Assembly (NCBI GenBank): GCA_026989655.1
Contig: JALSIX010000123.1
Coordinates: 1 to 46,758 of the forward strand
From: Caldilineaceae bacterium
Lineage (GTDB): Bacteria; Chloroflexota; Anaerolineae; Caldilineales; Caldilineaceae
DNA: 46,758 nucleotides
Direction of reading: 5' to 3'
The position numbers and the translations under genes were made by a program. Under the pieces are notes generated by a model that made no database searches, had not been told where the DNA came from, and worked only from the letters and a program-made list of their open reading frames with translations. Shown here piece by piece: positions 45,215 to 46,758 of the stretch. How positions within the stretch are numbered: the first letter of the stretch is position 1; every line of letters starts with the position of its first letter.

Positions 45215-46758
45215 ATGCGATGGTTCGGTCGTCTGCTGCTGGGCCTGGCCCTCCTGGTGGGCCTGGCCCTGGCCGGGGGCTGGCTCTACCTCCGCACCAG
45301 CCTCCCCCAGACCTCCGGTCCGGTTCGGCTGGCCGGCCTGGATGGACCGGTGACGATCGTCCGGGACAAGGACGGCATCCCCCACATCCGGGCCACCACC
45401 GACCGAGACGCCTACTTTGCCCAGGGATACGTCCATGCCCAGGATCGGCTGTGGCAGATGGAGATGAACCGGCGCATCGGCCACGGCCGGCTGAGCGAGG
45501 TCCTGGGCCAGGACACGGTGGACACGGACAAGTTCCTGCGTACCCTGGGCGTGAGTCGGGCCGCCCGGAAGGCCTGGGAATACCTGGATCCCCAGGTCCA
45601 GGAGGCCCTGCAGGCCTATGCCCAGGGAGTGAACGCCTGGCTGGACCAGGGCCATACCCTGCCCCCCGAGTTCCTGATCCTGGGAGTGGACCCAGAGCCC
45701 TGGACGGTCTACGACTCCCTGGTATGGGCCAAGATGATGGCCTGGGATCTGGGCGGCAACTACGATGTGGAACTGCTGCGGGCCAAGCTGGTCCAGGCCC
45801 TGGGACCGGAGCGCACCGCGCAGATCCTGCCCCCTTACCCGGAAGATGGCGTGGACATCCTGGATGCCGAGACGCTGGATCTAGGGGGCATCCAGGGGAT
45901 CGAGGCTCTCCTGACCTTGGACAGCCAGATCCAGGAGATGACAGGCCTGGGGGGGCTGGATGTGGGCAGCAACAACTGGGTGGTGGCGGGCAGCCGTACC
46001 GCCACCGGGATGCCCTTGCTGGCCAACGATCCCCATCTGGCAGCCAGCATCCCATCCATCTGGTACCTGAACGAGCTGAAGGGCCAGGAACTCCACGTGA
46101 CCGGTGCCAGCCTGCCGGGGCTCCCAGGTGTGGTCATCGGCCACAACGGGCGCATCGCCTGGGGCGTCACCAACGTGAACCCGGATGTCCAGGACCTCTA
46201 CGTGGAGCGCATCCATCCCCAGAACCCCAACCAGTACGAGGTCAACGGAGAGTGGGAGGAGATGGAGATCGTGGAGGAGTGGATCGGCGTCAAGGGTGAG
46301 GACCCCATCCGCTGGGCGGCCCGGAGCACCCGCCACGGCCCCCTGATCAGCGACGTCCTCGAGGACGCCACCATGCCGGTAGCCCTGCGCTGGACGGCCC
46401 TGGACCCGGACGACACCACCTTCGCGGCCTTCTACTGGCTGAACCGGGCCACCGACTGGGAGAGCTTTCGGGACGCCCTCCGGCTCTACGTGGTCCCCTC
46501 CCAGAACTTCGTCTACGCGGACGTGGACGGAAACATCGGCTACATCGCGCCCGGCCGGATCCCCATCCGGGCCCAGGGCGACGGTACCCTGCCGGTGCCG
46601 GGCTGGACGGACGACCACGAGTGGATCGGGTTCATCCCCTTCGACGAACTGCCCCAGGCCTTCAATCCTCCAAAGGGCTACGTGGTGACCGCGAACAACC
46701 GGGTGGTGGACGATCGCTACCCCTACCTCCTCTCCACCGATTGGGCACCGCCCTACCG
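45215..46758 (+). CDS. Penicillin acylase (Ntn-hydrolase) family protein, 3' partial
   Basis: At least 514 codons, open to the right edge. An N-terminal signal or anchor segment ('LLLGLALLVGLALAGGWLYL') shows export. 'LDGPVTIVRDKDGIPHIRA' opens the alpha chain, and 'YFAQGYVHAQDRLWQMEMNRR' is the family signature. The autoproteolytic site is 'DVGSNNWVVAG' with Ser252 as the N-terminal nucleophile of the beta chain. 'LLANDPHLAASIPSIWYLNEL', 'GVVIGHNGRIAWGVTNVN' and 'YVVTANNRVV' follow. Members cleave amides such as beta-lactam side chains or acyl-homoserine lactones; the substrate cannot be told. AAGGAG lies 8 nt before the ATG. Confidence 0.94.
   Translation, partial: MRWFGRLLLGLALLVGLALAGGWLYLRTSLPQTSGPVRLAGLDGPVTIVRDKDGIPHIRATTDRDAYFAQGYVHAQDRLWQMEMNRRIGHGRLSEVLGQDTVDTDKFLRTLGVSRAARKAWEYLDPQVQEALQAYAQGVNAWLDQGHTLPPEFLILGVDPEPWTVYDSLVWAKMMAWDLGGNYDVELLRAKLVQALGPERTAQILPPYPEDGVDILDAETLDLGGIQGIEALLTLDSQIQEMTGLGGLDVGSNNWVVAGSRTATGMPLLANDPHLAASIPSIWYLNELKGQELHVTGASLPGLPGVVIGHNGRIAWGVTNVNPDVQDLYVERIHPQNPNQYEVNGEWEEMEIVEEWIGVKGEDPIRWAARSTRHGPLISDVLEDATMPVALRWTALDPDDTTFAAFYWLNRATDWESFRDALRLYVVPSQNFVYADVDGNIGYIAPGRIPIRAQGDGTLPVPGWTDDHEWIGFIPFDELPQAFNPPKGYVVTANNRVVDDRYPYLLSTDWAPPY

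Overview
This is a high-GC (by eye well above 60 %), densely coding bacterial chromosome segment. It has no rRNA, tRNA, CRISPR array, insertion sequence or prophage that I can recognise. A member of the Chloroflexota (Caldilineae/Anaerolineae-like) is the best guess. Reasons are the Thr-Pro repeat linker of the secreted protein at the left edge, the GTG/TTG starts with good Shine-Dalgarno sites, the tricorn-type protease, the bifunctional mannose-1-phosphate guanylyltransferase and the DUF3090/SCO1664 genes. This assignment is inference from gene content only.

Layout. 1-1.4 kb: end of a secreted protein with two lectin-like domains. 1.5-4.3 kb (minus): an orphan OmpR-type response regulator and the lipid II flippase MurJ. 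4.4-7.5 kb: a nuclease-like/tudor-like protein of unknown role, a rhomboid protease, guanylate kinase and an FmdB zinc-ribbon protein. 7.5-8.27 kb: a 775-bp non-coding region with two promoters, a repeat array and a perfect palindrome upstream of pyrG. 8.3-12.8 kb (plus): pyrG, yebC, ruvC, a second orphan response regulator and ruvA. 13.3-20.4 kb (plus): efp, gnd, a beta-CASP nuclease, an acyl-CoA dehydrogenase lacking its usual catalytic Glu, anmK and a metallo-beta-lactamase-fold hydrolase. 20.5-27.3 kb (minus): a histidine phosphatase, DUF3090, SCO1664-type kinase-like gene trio, then a mannose-1-phosphate guanylyltransferase fused to a degenerate mutase, a metallophosphoesterase-like protein with lost metal ligands, a strong terminator, and a SIMPL-domain protein. 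27.5-34.2 kb (minus): xylose isomerase, xylulokinase and an amidohydrolase/lactonase, an acyl-CoA dehydrogenase, and a membrane-protein pair of unknown function. 34.5-41.9 kb (plus): mtaB, a tricorn protease with a long acidic insertion, Mrp/Nbp35 ATPase, a DksA/TraR zinc-finger protein and upp. 42-46.8 kb: lipA with a YggX-like gene, a formyltransferase-like gene, a small membrane protein, a second FmdB protein, and a truncated penicillin-acylase-family gene.

Themes. Nucleotide metabolism (gmk, pyrG, upp), translation and RNA quality (efp, mtaB, yebC, beta-CASP nuclease), recombination (ruvC, ruvA), envelope (murJ, anmK, GDP-mannose supply), Fe-S/lipoate biogenesis (mrp, yggX, lipA) and pentose use (xylA, xylB) are all housekeeping. 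The most interesting items are proteins with eroded active sites: the metallophosphoesterase-like protein, the mutase half of the guanylyltransferase, and one acyl-CoA dehydrogenase. Two of these three sit in the probable operon that begins with the uncharacterised histidine phosphatase/DUF3090/SCO1664 trio. All promoter, terminator and operator calls come from reading the sequence and were not computed.
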